Shown: in pieces, positions 53,825-61,508 of the stretch
How the letters are laid out: every line of letters begins with the position of its first letter
Position numbering within the stretch: the first letter of the stretch is position 1
DNA from: Ruminococcus sp.
Lineage (GTDB): Bacteria > Bacillota > Clostridia > Lachnospirales > Lachnospiraceae
DNA length: 64,000 nucleotides
Reading direction: 5' to 3'
Assembly: GCA_020024635.1 (NCBI GenBank)
Contig: JAHHTL010000005.1
Location: forward strand, 1 to 64,000
The notes under the pieces: generated by a model
What the model was told of the DNA's origin: nothing
The model's input: only the letters and a program-made list of their open reading frames with translations
Databases searched by the model: none
Made by a program: the position numbers and the translations under genes

Positions 53825-54844
53825 TTAATTAGAAGCGTTATCTAGGTCGGAATCATTTTTCCATAACATTTGTTCTCGCAACTGTTTTCCAACTACTTCC
53901 ATTGGGTGTTTTGCAAGTTGGTCGCGTTTGGAATTGAAGAAACAACGTCCGTTTTTATTTTCTGCAATCCATTTTCCAGCAAATGTGCCATCTTGGATAT
54001 CTTTTAAAACGGCTTTCATATTTTCTTTTGTTTCTTTTTCTGGAAGTACCCTTGGACCAGAAACATACTCTCCAAATTCAGCAGTATCAGAAATAGAGTA
54101 GTTCATTGCTGCAATGCCCCCTTTGTTAATAAGATCAACAATCAGTTTCATTTCATGGATGCATTCAAAGTAAGCGTTCACAGGATCATATCCGGCTTCT
54201 ACCAACGTTTCAAAGCCCATTCGCATAAGGTCAACGACACCTCCACAAAGCACCGCTTGCTCTCCAAATAAATCCGTTTCGGTTTCTTGATCCATAGTTG
54301 TTTCAAGCACACCAGCTCTTGCACCGCCAATAGCAGCGATGTAGGCAAGAGCAGTATCATAGGCGTGGCCAGTGGCATCTTGTTCAACCGCTACAAGACA
54401 AGGAACTCCTTTTCCGGCTACAAACTGGCTTCTTACAGTGTGCCCTGGACCTTTTGGAGCAGCCATAAACACATCTACATCTTTAGGAGGAACAATTTGT
54501 TTGTATCGGATGTTAAAGCCATGTGCAAATGCAAGAGCCTTTCCAGTTGTGAGATAAGGCTCTACCTCTTTTTTATACATGTCAGCTTGCACTTCGTCGT
54601 TTACGAGAATCATAACTACATCGGCTCGTTTGGTTGCTTCGGATACTGTTAGAACTTCAAAGCCATCTTTTTTTGCTACAGGCCAGGATTTTCCATTTTC
54701 TCTAAGACCAACCACTACATTACATCCAGAATCTCTAAGATTTAATGCGTGTGCATGTCCTTGTGAACCATATCCGATCACGGCGATGGTTTTATCCTTT
54801 AAATTCGTTACATTACAATCTTCTTCATAATACATTTTTGCCAT
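53825..54844 (-). CDS. ilvC: Ketol-acid reductoisomerase, class I
   Basis: A 339-residue NAD(P)H enzyme that rearranges and reduces acetolactate and acetohydroxybutyrate. The Rossmann motif is IAVIGYGSQGHAHALNLRDSG followed by a loop with RENGKS (quoted in part); the metal-binding domain has DLFGEQAVLCGG and VEAGYDPVNAYFECIHEMK. The length is of the short class I type. Acetolactate synthase genes (ilvBN) are not in the window, so the first step must be encoded elsewhere. Confidence 0.95.
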   Translation of the reverse strand: MAKMYYEEDCNVTNLKDKTIAVIGYGSQGHAHALNLRDSGCNVVVGLRENGKSWPVAKKDGFEVLTVSEATKRADVVMILVNDEVQADMYKKEVEPYLTTGKALAFAHGFNIRYKQIVPPKDVDVFMAAPKGPGHTVRSQFVAGKGVPCLVAVEQDATGHAYDTALAYIAAIGGARAGVLETTMDQETETDLFGEQAVLCGGVVDLMRMGFETLVEAGYDPVNAYFECIHEMKLIVDLINKGGIAAMNYSISDTAEFGEYVSGPRVLPEKETKENMKAVLKDIQDGTFAGKWIAENKNGRCFFNSKRDQLAKHPMEVVGKQLREQMLWKNDSDLDNASN

Positions 54845-54877
54845 AATTAAAATCTCCTTTATAAATCTAAACTATTT

Positions 54878-55909
54878 TTAAGCGTTTTCATTTGTAAGAG
54901 TGAAAGTTGCATCAGAAGGTTCTGACTTTTTATCCATTAATTTAAATAAACCAGCTAGCAGTGTTCCAGAGATGGAGTGCCATACACAGGATACTGCACA
55001 AATAACTGCGGATTGAGGGGTGTTAGCAAATTGAGCAGTTGTTGTTGCAAGATTTGTTGCAAGACCGGCATTCTGCATTCCAACTTCGATTGACAATGTT
55101 CTTTTTTTGGAGACATTCATACCGGTCAGTTTTCCTACCACATAGCCTAAGAAATACCCTAATCCGTTATGAAGAAAAACGGCTACAAAGATGGTAACTC
55201 CTGATGTGAAGAAGAAGGAACCTTGTGAAGAAATAACGCCTCCAACTACGCATGCAAGACCTAACACTGCAATACCGGGCATAACTTTTTGAACATCCTG
55301 AAATCCTTTCTTTTTTCCGAAAAGATAATTTAAAAGAAAACCAAGGGTTACCGGCAAGATCACAGTTTCAACAATGGATACAAACATTGGCAATCCATGC
55401 AGACTGATTTTTGTTCCACTTGCCAAAAAAGAGACAAGTAGAGGAGTCATTACAGGGGATAATAATGTTGAAACAGTAGTCATTCCAACGGAGAAAGCTA
55501 CATCTCCGCCACATAAGTAAGACATTACATTTGAGGAAACACCTCCAGGACAACAACCTACCAAGATTAAACCTAATGTAACAGCATCTGGAAGATTCAA
55601 AGCTTTGCTAAGTGCAAATGCCAAAAGGGGCATAATTCCATATTGAGCAATTGCTCCAATACAGATATCAAAAGGTCTTTTGGAGAGGATTTTAAAATCT
55701 TCTGTGGTTAAGGTTAGCCCCATGCTGAACATGATGATTCCAATGATTACGGATTGACTGGTAAATTTGTTTGCAACCATGTCAGTAAATAGTTGGAAAT
55801 TTACCCAGTGCATTGTAACTGGAAATGCAAAGGCAAGGACTGCAACAGCAATTACTACCGCAGATGTGTAGTCTGATAAAAATTTGCTTGTTTTCTGTAA
55901 TTGTTTCAT
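54878..55909 (-). CDS. BASS-family (bile acid:Na+ symporter type) transporter
   Basis: A 343-residue membrane protein with about nine to ten helices of the BASS/SBF family. It has LAFAFPVTMHWV near the start, GCCPGGVSSNVMSYL at about 117-131 and EVGMQNAGLATNLA at about 275-288, the cores of the two sodium-coupled repeats. It is the first gene after an isoleucine T-box leader and precedes ilvC. BASS relatives are known to carry keto acids (PanS for ketopantoate; plant BAT5 for 2-keto acids), so a branched-chain 2-keto acid or ketopantoate is a more likely substrate than bile salts. That is inference from context. Confidence 0.88.
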   Translation of the reverse strand: MKQLQKTSKFLSDYTSAVVIAVAVLAFAFPVTMHWVNFQLFTDMVANKFTSQSVIIGIIMFSMGLTLTTEDFKILSKRPFDICIGAIAQYGIMPLLAFALSKALNLPDAVTLGLILVGCCPGGVSSNVMSYLCGGDVAFSVGMTTVSTLLSPVMTPLLVSFLASGTKISLHGLPMFVSIVETVILPVTLGFLLNYLFGKKKGFQDVQKVMPGIAVLGLACVVGGVISSQGSFFFTSGVTIFVAVFLHNGLGYFLGYVVGKLTGMNVSKKRTLSIEVGMQNAGLATNLATTTAQFANTPQSAVICAVSCVWHSISGTLLAGLFKLMDKKSEPSDATFTLTNENA

Positions 55910-55984
55910 TTTTTCTTCCTCCTAAAATTAAAATGTAAATCATTTCAAAAACATATGCCTGACTAGTGGAAGAGTTTGCTGAAA

Positions 55985-56241
55985 AATAAAAAAACCTTTG
56001 TCTCTAAAAAGAGACAAAGGTTAAACTCTGCGGTACCACTCTTATTGCTAGAAAATCCAGCCACTCTAAGCCATCCATCAATGGCCGGCATTATAACGTA
56101 TGCCAATCGTTCCAACTTACTGATAGAAGTTCAGTTGGAATGCTCAAAGGTGATATTCGTATCATTCGGGCTACTGTGTTCCACCAAACCACAGCTCTCT
56201 GTAAGTCTTTCTGATATTACTTTTCCTCATCAGCGCATTCG
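55985..56241 (-). promoter_or_regulatory. T-box leader, isoleucine specific
   Basis: Read on the minus strand, stem I is closed by GAATGC (56240-56235) and GCATTC. It holds the AGAGAG loop motif and ends with a specifier loop GAATATCACC, where ATC (56154-56152) reads as an isoleucine codon followed by A. The T-box proper is AGAGTGGTACCGCAGAG near 56044-56024, then the terminator. Uncharged tRNA-Ile should favour the antiterminator and turn on the operon BASS-ilvC-ilvD-ilvE. Confidence 0.92.
55987..56022 (-). terminator. T-box terminator hairpin
   Basis: AACCTTTGTCTC (56022-56011 on the minus strand) pairs with GAGACAAAGGTT, followed by a T tract. It is the off state of the isoleucine T-box. 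Confidence 0.9.
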
Positions 56242-56258
56242 ATTTTTGAATTGAGCTT

Positions 56259-56287
56259 ATTTTAATTCCGATTTTTTGATTTGTCAA
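56259..56287 (-). promoter_or_regulatory. Promoter of the T-box/ilv operon
   Basis: On the minus strand TTGACA (56287-56282) and TAAAAT (56264-56259) have a 17-base spacer, placing the transcript start about 12 bases before stem I of the T-box. Confidence 0.78.
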
Positions 56288-56415
56288 TAGGTATTTTGAA
56301 AAAAATAAGTATTTTATTCAAATTAGTTTGTAAATTCCGAGTTCAAAAGACAGAAGTTTGATATAAATTGTTACCAAACATTTCGAGAAGGAGATGGCAG
56401 AATATTTGTTGCAAG

Positions 56416-56445
56416 GGTATTTTTTAGAAGGCATATTCATACTAT
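56416..56445 (+). promoter_or_regulatory. Possible sigma-E-type promoter of spoIIID
   Basis: GGTATTT (56416-56422) and CATACTAT (56438-56445) with a 15-base spacer resemble the mother-cell sigma-E consensus. In Bacillus spoIIID is sigma-E dependent. Confidence 0.4.
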
Positions 56446-56473
56446 GTAAAAAACATGTCTAAGGAGTAGACAC

Positions 56474-56728
56474 TTGAAAGACTACATAGAAGAACGTGCA
56501 GTGGAAATTGCCAATTATATTGTAGATGAAAAATCAACGGTAAGACAGGCAGCAAAGAAATTTGGGGTTAGTAAATCAACTATACATAAAGATGTAACAG
56601 AGCGTCTTTTAAGGATTAATCCGTCTTTAGCTGGAAAGGTAAGAAAAGTATTAGATCTTAACAAGTCTGAACGTCATATTCGAGGTGGGCTTGCAACAAA
56701 AGAAAAATACCTTCATATGCATGTGTAA
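56474..56728 (+). CDS. spoIIID: Stage III sporulation transcriptional regulator SpoIIID
   Basis: An 84-residue DNA-binding protein that adjusts mother-cell gene expression after engulfment. The whole family pattern is present: DYIEERAVEIANYIVDEKST, the helix-turn-helix VRQAAKKFGVSKSTIHKDV, and the basic end with ERHIRGGLATKEKY. It starts with TTG at 56474, which has AAGGAG (56461-56466) 7 bases before it; no in-frame ATG fits. It is a single-gene unit with its own terminator. Confidence 0.95.
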   Translation: MKDYIEERAVEIANYIVDEKSTVRQAAKKFGVSKSTIHKDVTERLLRINPSLAGKVRKVLDLNKSERHIRGGLATKEKYLHMHV

Positions 56729-56732
56729 AAAT

Positions 56733-56776
56733 GACAGATGGAGTGAACGTAAACATTCGCTTCATCTGTTATTTTG
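56733..56776 (+). terminator. Terminator after spoIIID
   Basis: A 16-position stem pairs 56734-56749 with 56754-56769, with two G-U pairs and one mismatch, and is followed by TATTTTG. Confidence 0.75.
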
Positions 56777-56818
56777 TGTTATACTGAAAAAAATCAGATC
56801 TAGAAAGTAGGCAAAAAT

Positions 56819-57460
56819 ATGACAAAAGAGAAATTGGCATTAGAAATTATAGAGCGATTAAAGAAAGAATATCCAGAAGCAGGATGTACACTGGATTATG
56901 ATCAAGCATGGAAACTATTAGTAAGTGTAAGATTGGCGGCACAGTGTACAGATGCCCGTGTAAATGTGGTGGTAGAGGATTTGTATGCGAAGTTTCCGGA
57001 TGTAAATGCCTTGGCAGAAGCACAGGTAGATGAGATCGAAGCTATTGTACGACCTTGTGGACTTGGAAGGAGCAAGGCGAAAGATATTAGTGCATGCATG
57101 AAAATACTAAAAGAGCAGTATGGTGGAAATATACCAGAGACCTTTGAAGAATTGTTAAAGCTTCCAGGAGTAGGCAGAAAAAGCGCAAATCTAATTATGG
57201 GGGACGTGTTTGGAAAGCCTGCGATCGTGACAGATACCCATTGTATCCGTCTAACCAATCGAATGGGACTTGTAGATGGGATCAAAGAACCAAAGAAAGT
57301 AGAGATGGAACTTTGGAAGATTATTCCGCCAGAGGAAGGAAGCGATTTCTGTCATCGTCTTGTTTTTCATGGGAGAGAGATTTGCACCGCGAGGACAAAG
57401 CCTTATTGTGAGAAATGTTGTATCAAAGATATCTGTGAAAGAAATGGAATAAAAGATTAG
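56819..57460 (+). CDS. nth: Endonuclease III (DNA glycosylase/AP lyase)
   Basis: A 213-residue base-excision repair enzyme that removes oxidised pyrimidines. The helix-hairpin-helix LPGVGRKSANLIMG contains the catalytic lysine and VTDTHCIRLTNRMGL the catalytic aspartate. The C-terminal iron-sulfur loop is ICTARTKPYCEKCCIKDIC; the first gap is seven residues (CTARTKPYC) rather than the usual six of the C-x6-C-x2-C-x5-C pattern, with one extra neighbouring cysteine. AGAAAGTAGGC precedes the ATG. Confidence 0.93.
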   Translation: MTKEKLALEIIERLKKEYPEAGCTLDYDQAWKLLVSVRLAAQCTDARVNVVVEDLYAKFPDVNALAEAQVDEIEAIVRPCGLGRSKAKDISACMKILKEQYGGNIPETFEELLKLPGVGRKSANLIMGDVFGKPAIVTDTHCIRLTNRMGLVDGIKEPKKVEMELWKIIPPEEGSDFCHRLVFHGREICTARTKPYCEKCCIKDICERNGIKD

Positions 57461-57547
57461 AACGTCACGTTTTAAGGATTCCTGAATATTCTATTAATGA
57501 GAAAAAAGATCATTAAAGACAAAAATGTCAGAATAAGAGGGATGACA

Positions 57548-57790
57548 ATGTTGAAAATAAGTGATAAAATATATGATATTACTAGATGGGTTGCACAGTA
57601 TCTATTACCCGCAATAGGAACACTGTATTTCACACTGTCGGAAATCTGGAAGTTACCATTTTCAGAGGAAATTCTAGGGACGATCATGGCAGTAGATACG
57701 TTTTTAGGTGTGTTTCTAGGAATTGATCAGATGCGACATAAAGGAGGAAAAGTCTATGTGGAACAGAGTAGAAGTGAAACAAAGAGGTAA
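57548..57790 (+). CDS. Holin-like small membrane protein (Dp-1 holin type)
   Basis: An 80-residue protein resembling phage holins of the Dp-1 type: IYDITRWVAQYLLPAIGTLY, a tryptophan-containing linker, then FSEEILGTIMAVDTFLGVFL. It has two hydrophobic helices and a short charged tail. ATG 57548 is chosen for GAGGG six bases upstream. No phage gene or endolysin lies nearby, and its end overlaps the DUF975 gene by 35 bases, so it appears domesticated or misnamed. It may affect membrane permeability or export. Confidence 0.72.
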   Translation: MLKISDKIYDITRWVAQYLLPAIGTLYFTLSEIWKLPFSEEILGTIMAVDTFLGVFLGIDQMRHKGGKVYVEQSRSETKR

Positions 57791-58442
57791 AGTAGCGTTT
57801 AAGAGAAATTATGGTCCATCTCTCCTAGCAGCATTTGTGCTTCTTTTTTCAACAGGAACGTTTTTGGAAAATGGAAGACAAATTTTTTTAAGAGTAGAGC
57901 CGTATCTGAGTTATGATGTATCTGTCATGTTAAGCAAAGTTTTTCTGCTAGGGAACATAGTTGTTGCTGTGTATGCGATTTTTCTTGGACATGTATTAGA
58001 GGTGGGATGTTGTTTGTTTTTTACACGAAATCAGTCAGAACAAGCAGAACCAGGACACATTTTAGCAGCCTTTCATTCAGAAAATTATATGAATATCGTT
58101 AAGATTCAGTTCTTAAAGAATCTAAAAATAGTTTTGTGGACATTTGTGTTTATTGTACCAGGTATTATAAAGATGTATGAATATGCAATGGTTCCTTATA
58201 TTCTTGCAGAAAATCCGGGGATGGAATCAAAAGATGTTTTTAAAATTAGTAAAAACATGATGATGGGAAGAAAATTGGACTTTTTTGTAATGGGATTGTC
58301 GTTTTTAGGTTGGCAAATATTATCCCTTCTTACACTTGGAATTCTTGGAATCTTTTATGTAAACCCATATATTCAGGCCACCATAGCAGAAATTTATGTA
58401 AGCAATAAAGCAAATGCACTGCAAGAAGGATACATTCAGTAA
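57756..58442 (+). CDS. DUF975-family membrane protein
   Basis: A 228-residue protein with about five hydrophobic segments, of the DUF975 family (VPGIIKMYEYAMVPYILAEN and the late LTLGILGIFYVNPYIQATIAE). The family is common in Firmicutes and has no proven role. ATG 57756 follows GGAGG by 8 bases. The overlap with the holin-like gene means that the two are made together. A strong terminator ends the unit. Confidence 0.83.
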   Translation: MWNRVEVKQRGKVAFKRNYGPSLLAAFVLLFSTGTFLENGRQIFLRVEPYLSYDVSVMLSKVFLLGNIVVAVYAIFLGHVLEVGCCLFFTRNQSEQAEPGHILAAFHSENYMNIVKIQFLKNLKIVLWTFVFIVPGIIKMYEYAMVPYILAENPGMESKDVFKISKNMMMGRKLDFFVMGLSFLGWQILSLLTLGILGIFYVNPYIQATIAEIYVSNKANALQEGYIQ

Positions 58443-58459
58443 GATCTTTTAAAAGCAAA

Positions 58460-58498
58460 GTGTAGAAACAGGAAAAAACTGTTTCTACACTTTTTTTA
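58460..58498 (+). terminator. Terminator after the DUF975 gene
   Basis: A perfect 13-base stem pairs AGTGTAGAAACAG (58460-58472) with CTGTTTCTACACT (58480-58492), followed by a T tract. Confidence 0.9.
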
Positions 58499-58550
58499 TG
58501 CGATAAAATGTATAAAAAGGATAAAAATGTAAAAAAATGCAATAAAAGTA

Positions 58551-58587
58551 TTTACAAATGCATAAATATGCATTACAATGCATTCAT
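58551..58587 (+). promoter_or_regulatory. ABC-transporter promoter with ArgR-like repeats
   Basis: TTTACA (58551-58556) and TACAAT (58574-58579) have a 17-base spacer. The spacer is almost entirely the near-palindrome ATGCATAAATATGCAT (58558-58573), and a third ATGCAT (58578-58583) followed by TCAT overlaps the -10 box. The shape recalls tandem ARG boxes, where an arginine repressor hexamer would block the promoter. Confidence 0.55.
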
Positions 58588-58625
58588 AAAAATAAGTTAC
58601 ATTGAAAGAAGAAAGGGAAAAAGTT

Positions 58626-59486
58626 ATGAAAAAGATGTTATTGATTTTACTAGCAGGAGTGATATTAGTTGGAGCGCTTACAGGATGTCAAGGGAAGAAA
58701 GAATCTCCAGAGGAGAAAATTTCAAAACCTCAAAATAGATTGGAAAAGATCAAGGAATCAGGAAAACTTGTGATGGGGACTTCTCCTGATTTTGCACCAT
58801 CTGAATTTATTGACAATACATCTGGTAAACCTGTTTATGTGGGATCAGATATTGAGCTTGCAAAATATATTGCTGAATCGTTGGGAGTTGAGTTAGAGAT
58901 AAAAGCAATGGAATTTTCCGCCATTCAGCAGGCCATTTCGTCAGGCACTATTGATATTGGGATCGCGGGATTTGCTTATTCAGACAAACGTGCAGAAGCA
59001 ATGGGTTTGACAGATAAATTTAATATAGATTCAGAGGATTCTTATCAGGGACTTATGGTATTAAAAGAACATGCAAAGAAATACAATACGAAAGAATCTT
59101 TTTCAGGAAAGAAGATAGTAGCACAAAATGCTTCGTTGCAGCAAAGTCTTGTGGAGAGTCAACTTCCGAAAGATGTGGTATTTCAGCCAGTGACAAGTAC
59201 ATCGGATGGAGTCATGATGGTAATTACAGGTAAGGCGGATGCGATGGCAGTTGATTCAGACAATGCAAAAAATCTTATGCAAAATTATGCAGAAGCTGAA
59301 ATGGCAGATTTTAAGTTCCAATATGAAGGGGATGGGAATGTGGCCGCAGTAAAAAAAGGAGAAACGGAGCTTTTGGAAGCAGTTAATAAAATTATTGCAG
59401 AGGTAAATGAAAAAGGTTTATATGAAAAATGGACCGAAGAGGCAAGAGAATTAGCAAATACCTTAGGAATAAAAATGGAAGAATAA
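58626..59486 (+). CDS. Amino-acid ABC transporter substrate-binding lipoprotein
   Basis: A 286-residue extracellular binding protein of the polar amino-acid family. Residues 1-23 form a lipoprotein signal ending GALTG-C. The mature domain has KESGKLVMGTSPDFAPSEF, GSDIELAKYIAESLGVELEI, and the hinge SSGTIDIGIAGFAYSDKRAE. The ligand is a basic or polar amino acid; the ArgR-like site in the promoter points to arginine but does not prove it. ATG 58626 is preferred over an upstream TTG. Confidence 0.9.
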   Translation: MKKMLLILLAGVILVGALTGCQGKKESPEEKISKPQNRLEKIKESGKLVMGTSPDFAPSEFIDNTSGKPVYVGSDIELAKYIAESLGVELEIKAMEFSAIQQAISSGTIDIGIAGFAYSDKRAEAMGLTDKFNIDSEDSYQGLMVLKEHAKKYNTKESFSGKKIVAQNASLQQSLVESQLPKDVVFQPVTSTSDGVMMVITGKADAMAVDSDNAKNLMQNYAEAEMADFKFQYEGDGNVAAVKKGETELLEAVNKIIAEVNEKGLYEKWTEEARELANTLGIKMEE

Positions 59487-59529
59487 AACCAAGAAAAGGT
59501 TTTGATCAAGAGGAAAGGTGTCGAAAGAA

Positions 59530-60222
59530 ATGAGCGAATTTTTTGTAGTTACCGCAAAAATGTGGAAAGAATATTCTGGATTATTTATGAGTGGTCTAGG
59601 GATGACGTTATTCATGGGATTGTTAACAGTTGCAATTAGTACAGTGTCCGGTTCTTTGATGGCGTTGATGAGAAGAAGCAATTTTGGAATCGGAACATTC
59701 AAACCATTTCGATTGATTGCAGCTGTTTATGTAGAAATCATAAGAGGAACTCCAATTTTGCTTCAATTGTATTTTTTCTATTTTATGCTGCCACAGTGGC
59801 TTCCATTTTTAGAATTAAGTGAATTTACCTGTGTTCTGGTTGCATGTTGTGTAAATTCTACCGCATATGTGTGTGAAATCGTTCGTGCAGGAATACAGGC
59901 AGTGGATAAAGGGCAGACTGAAGCAGCGCGCTCATTGGGATTGAATGGGACACAGACACTTTTGAAAGTTATACTTCCGCAGGCTGTTAAAAATATTCTT
60001 CCAGCGTTATGCAATGAATTTATTGCAGTAATTAAGGAAACATCGCTGGCATCCACATTCTTTATTGGAGAATTGATGACGCAGTTTAAAACAATTAATG
60101 GATTTACATATCGAGTGTTAGAGCCGCTGACGATTGTGGGATTGATCTATTTCATTCTTACATTTGGATTATCTAAGCTGATTACATTATTAGAAAGGAA
60201 GTTGAATGCTAGTGAGTGTTAA
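59530..60222 (+). CDS. Amino-acid ABC transporter permease
   Basis: A 230-residue membrane subunit of the HisM/GlnP type. It has the helix motif GLGMTLFMGLLTVAIS, the VEIIRGTPILLQLYFFYF segment and the coupling EAARSLGLNGTQTLLKVILP motif (EAA loop). About five helices are seen. It lies 43 bases after the binding protein and overlaps the ATPase gene by 17 bases. ATG 59530 is chosen over the GTG at 59518, which lies inside the AGGAAAGG site. Confidence 0.92.
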   Translation: MSEFFVVTAKMWKEYSGLFMSGLGMTLFMGLLTVAISTVSGSLMALMRRSNFGIGTFKPFRLIAAVYVEIIRGTPILLQLYFFYFMLPQWLPFLELSEFTCVLVACCVNSTAYVCEIVRAGIQAVDKGQTEAARSLGLNGTQTLLKVILPQAVKNILPALCNEFIAVIKETSLASTFFIGELMTQFKTINGFTYRVLEPLTIVGLIYFILTFGLSKLITLLERKLNASEC

Positions 60223-60955
60223 AAAAGAAATTATTCGTGTAGAAAATCTATATAAGTCATTTGGAAGTTTACAGGTTCTAAAAGGAGTAACAGAGCAAAT
60301 TAACAAAGGAGAGGTTGTTTCAGTTATCGGACCTTCAGGTGGAGGAAAAAGCACCTTTCTTCGCTGTTTGAATTTGCTCGAAGAACCAACAAAAGGGCAG
60401 ATTTATTTTGAAGGAACAGATATTACAGACAAAAAAGTAAATATTAATATTCATCGGCAAAAGATGGGAATGGTATTTCAACATTTTAACGTATTTCCCA
60501 ATATGACGGTAGGAGAAAATGTATCGATGGCGCCAACCTTACTTGGAAAGAAAACAAAGGCTGAGGCAAAAGATATGGTAGAAGAATTGTTAAACCGTGT
60601 AGGGCTCTATGAAAAAATAAAAGAGTACCCAAACAAACTGTCAGGAGGACAAAAGCAACGGCTTGCAATTGTAAGGGCACTTGCGATGGAGCCGGAAGTC
60701 ATGTTGTTTGATGAGCCAACATCTGCACTAGATCCAGAAATGGTGGGAGAGGTTCTTCAAGTAATCAAGGAACTGGTTGATACGGGTATGACAACAGTCA
60801 TTGTAACCCATGAGATGGGGTTTGCAAAAGAGGTGTCGGATCGGGTGTTCTTTATGGATGACGGTGTAATTGCAGAAAAAGGAACGCCAGAAGAAGTATT
60901 TGAACATCCACAAAATCCAAGGACAAAAGAATTTTTAGGGAAAGTTCTCTATTAA
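60206..60955 (+). CDS. Amino-acid ABC transporter ATP-binding protein
   Basis: A 249-residue ATPase of the polar amino-acid transporter group (GlnQ/ArtP/HisP). Walker A GPSGGGKSTFLRCL, Q-loop MVFQHFNVFPNMTV, signature LSGGQKQRLAIVRAL, Walker B VMLFDEPTSALDPE and switch His (VTHEMGF) are intact. It ends the three-gene transporter operon and stops one base before the end of the opposing EutP gene, with no visible terminator between them. Confidence 0.94.
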   Translation: MLVSVKKEIIRVENLYKSFGSLQVLKGVTEQINKGEVVSVIGPSGGGKSTFLRCLNLLEEPTKGQIYFEGTDITDKKVNINIHRQKMGMVFQHFNVFPNMTVGENVSMAPTLLGKKTKAEAKDMVEELLNRVGLYEKIKEYPNKLSGGQKQRLAIVRALAMEPEVMLFDEPTSALDPEMVGEVLQVIKELVDTGMTTVIVTHEMGFAKEVSDRVFFMDDGVIAEKGTPEEVFEHPQNPRTKEFLGKVLY

Positions 60956-60956
60956 G

Positions 60957-61487
60957 TTATAAAATGTCTGCTGGATATTCCACACCTTCAGGTAATGGAT
61001 CCCATTCATTTAACCCTAAATGTTGACGAAATTTTGCCTGTTCCATGGTAAGGGGAAGTGGGTCATCTGCGAGATACTCCATAAGTTCTTGAATGCCCTC
61101 GCGAGTAACATTATTAACCTTGAAGATTCGTTCACAACCAACATTTTTCATCCACTGTTCCACCATAGGAATATTGGCATACGGAGAATCGGTTTTTGTA
61201 ATAATTCCAATAATTGGACGAAGAATAAATGAGTGAAGCGAAGGGCTAAAAAGATTGTAAGGCTCATTTGCCGCCTGAACGATTCCGATCACATCTGCTT
61301 CGAAAGAAAAGCAAGCAAGGCCAACGCTAAAACGCTTAGATTCGGCATATTCTCCAGGAGAATCAATCGTGTCATCCTTCGTATTGGTATACTGTGTCTT
61401 TACATAATGTAAATCTTCCCCTTTGAGAGCCTGTGTCAGAGAAGTCTTTCCAGCTTCGCTTCTCCCCATTAAAAATAATTTTTTCAT
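60957..61487 (-). CDS. EutP/PduV-family microcompartment-associated GTPase
   Basis: A 176-residue Ras-like protein of the EutP/PduV family. The P-loop is GRSEAGKTSL at residues 8-17; IDSPGEYAE replaces the usual DTPGEY switch II motif; TKTD is the nucleotide-specificity motif. PduV is reported to bind the shell protein PduU on the outside of propanediol microcompartments, and two PduU/EutS-type genes lie directly upstream here. The order is EutS-like, EutS-like, EutP. No signature enzymes are nearby. Confidence 0.9.
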   Translation of the reverse strand: MKKLFLMGRSEAGKTSLTQALKGEDLHYVKTQYTNTKDDTIDSPGEYAESKRFSVGLACFSFEADVIGIVQAANEPYNLFSPSLHSFILRPIIGIITKTDSPYANIPMVEQWMKNVGCERIFKVNNVTREGIQELMEYLADDPLPLTMEQAKFRQHLGLNEWDPLPEGVEYPADIL

Positions 61488-61508
61488 AAAGCCATTTATC
61501 CTTTTCTT

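Noticed and set aside
54878..55909. Bile-salt uptake as the role of the BASS protein
   Set aside because: Family name only. The T-box and ilv gene context point to keto-acid metabolism.
57548..58442. Prophage remnant
   Set aside because: Only a holin-like frame is present. No integrase, structural, lysin or attachment-site signal was found nearby.
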